From Clostridiales bacterium (lineage in GTDB: Bacteria; Bacillota; Clostridia; Peptostreptococcales; Anaerovoracaceae): a DNA stretch of 6,105 bases. The stretch spans positions 1-6,105 of the forward strand of contig JAAZLU010000253.1 in assembly GCA_012799165.1 (NCBI GenBank). The letters run 5' to 3'. The position numbers and the translations under genes were made by a program. Each line of letters opens with the position of its first letter. Within the stretch, counting starts at the first letter, position 1. The notes below the pieces were generated by a model. That model searched no databases. It saw nothing but the letters and a program-made list of their open reading frames with translations, and was not told the origin of the DNA. Positions 4,970-6,105 of the stretch are shown one piece after another.

Positions 4970-6105
4970 TTAGGCGATGTCGATTCCCGCATAAGTGGCT
5001 TCTAGAGTGGCATTGAGGAACTTTCTGGGCTCCTTAGCGTCTCCGACAACAATAACACGAATACCTTCCGCCTCAAGCTGCCTTGCCAGCTCGTTGTCCG
5101 CCTTGCGTCCCGTTGCAAGAATCACCAAATCCGCTTCGATCGTCTCTTCTTTACCTTCGTTAATGAAAGTAACCGAGTTTGAAGTAATCTTCTTTGCGGG
5201 AGCACTGGTGTACCACTTTACGCCATTCGTCATAAAGTAGCCCATCATATCGGCCATATGGAGCATCTCCATACCTGTGGCGATCTGGGGAAGCATCTCT
5301 ATAATTGTCACCTGATTTTTCTTTTCCGTAAGCATTTCCGCAAGCTCACAGCCGACAGTTCCGCCGCCGACGATTACGACCTTCTTGCCTTCCGGCATTT
5401 TGCCTTTGGTTTCGAGTATAATATCATCCGCTACAGCGGCGGTTTCACAACCCTCTATGGGCAACTTATCGATGGGCGTGGAGCCCGTGGCAACTATCAC
5501 AGCATCAGGCGCGAATGCCTTGACCGCTTCGACGCTTGCCTTTTTTGAACACTCGACATTGACGCCCAGCCTTCCGAGTTCTCCTGCGAACCACTCTCTG
5601 GCTTCTCCTATCTTCTTCTTACGAGGAGGCTTACCGGCCAAATGCATCTGTCCGCCGAGTTCGCTATCCTTCTCCCAAAGCGTCACCGAGTGACCTCTCC
5701 GAGCAGCTGTAATTGCCGCCTGCATTCCGCCTATGCCACCGCCGATAACCAGAACCTTTTTAGATTCGCAGGCTTTTCCGACATCGGATAAAGTGGCTTC
5801 ACGACCGGCTGCAGGGTTTAAACTGCAAGAGATAAACCTGTCTGCAGAAAGCTGATTAAGGCAGCCGTCCGAACAGGTAAGGCAGGGACGTATCTCTTCC
5901 GTGCGCCCCTCCTTCGCCTTTTGAGGCCAGTACGGGTCACATATTAAAGTGCGTCCTAAAACTACAAAGTCGACTTTCCCGTCCGCAATCAGCTTATCGC
6001 AAAAGTCGGGGTCTCTTAAAACGCCGACGACTCCGACGGGAACCGAAACCGCTTTTTTAATATTCTCGCCGAGCGGCACGCGATTTCCTTGAGCATACCA
6101 ATCCG
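4970..6105 (-). CDS. NADH:flavin oxidoreductase, 2,4-dienoyl-CoA reductase / BaiCD-type (C-terminal part; N-terminus beyond window)
   Basis: The reading frame stays open to base 6105, so the gene enters from the right; 377 C-terminal residues are seen of a family usually about 640-680 long. In order of the visible residues: the end of the FMN-binding TIM barrel (GVVGVLRDPDF to VDFVVLGRTLICDP, 24-57); a 4Fe-4S site C74-x2-C77-x3-C81-x11-C93, followed by the conserved NPAAGRE; an FAD-binding fold with GGGIGG (121-126); and an NAD(P)H-binding fold with GGGTVG (246-251). That fold ends in E269, which favours NADH. The C-terminal VVGDAKEPRKF closes the FAD domain. Such enzymes pass electrons from NADH through FAD and 4Fe-4S to FMN and reduce an activated C=C bond of enoates, dienoyl-CoAs or steroid/bile-acid enones. 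The substrate pocket is mostly outside the window, so no substrate or symbol is given. The downstream neighbour is the DUF3237 gene. Confidence 0.93.
   Translation of the reverse strand, partial: DWYAQGNRVPLGENIKKAVSVPVGVVGVLRDPDFCDKLIADGKVDFVVLGRTLICDPYWPQKAKEGRTEEIRPCLTCSDGCLNQLSADRFISCSLNPAAGREATLSDVGKACESKKVLVIGGGIGGMQAAITAARRGHSVTLWEKDSELGGQMHLAGKPPRKKKIGEAREWFAGELGRLGVNVECSKKASVEAVKAFAPDAVIVATGSTPIDKLPIEGCETAAVADDIILETKGKMPEGKKVVIVGGGTVGCELAEMLTEKKNQVTIIEMLPQIATGMEMLHMADMMGYFMTNGVKWYTSAPAKKITSNSVTFINEGKEETIEADLVILATGRKADNELARQLEAEGIRVIVVGDAKEPRKFLNATLEATYAGIDIA

Overview
The window looks like chromosomal DNA of a low-to-moderate GC, anaerobic member of the Bacillota, most likely class Clostridia. 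The grounds are the AGGAGG-type ribosome binding sites before every gene whose start is visible, sigma-A-like promoters, a short ECF sigma factor of the clostridial type, a BlaI/M56 regulator pair, a lipoprotein with a clostridial-style lipobox, and an iron-sulfur/FMN/FAD ene-reductase of the 2,4-dienoyl-CoA reductase / BaiCD family. The species cannot be fixed from this sequence. All six genes (two of them cut by the window edges) lie on the minus strand, so transcription runs from right to left.

Layout in transcription order. (1) 6105-4970: C-terminal part of the ene-reductase, followed after about 100 bases by a DUF3237 protein (4868-4338) and a strong hairpin terminator (4283-4313). The two are probably one transcription unit. 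(2) 4199-3211: a monocistronic unit with its own promoter, a long leader, an acidic lipoprotein of unknown function (4045-3362) and an intrinsic terminator. (3) 3136-721: a two-gene signalling operon with a promoter covered by two identical-pattern dyads, a BlaI/MecI-type repressor (3068-2697), an M56 (BlaR1/MecR1-type) membrane metalloprotease (2700-802), and a terminator-like hairpin inside a small repeat cluster. (4) 671-1: promoter, ECF sigma factor (587-57) and the first 20 codons of a translationally coupled gene, probably its membrane-bound partner or anti-sigma factor.

Working together: the BlaI/M56 pair should form a self-contained sense-and-derepress circuit, with membrane sensing, proteolytic inactivation of the repressor and release of the operators. 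Its extracellular part is not a penicillin-binding domain, so the signal is probably not a classical beta-lactam acylation. The sigma factor and its cut-off partner form a second envelope-type signalling module next to it. The ene-reductase/DUF3237 pair looks metabolic (reduction of an activated C=C bond) and has no visible regulatory link to the rest. I see no CRISPR array, tRNA, rRNA, insertion sequence or phage gene.
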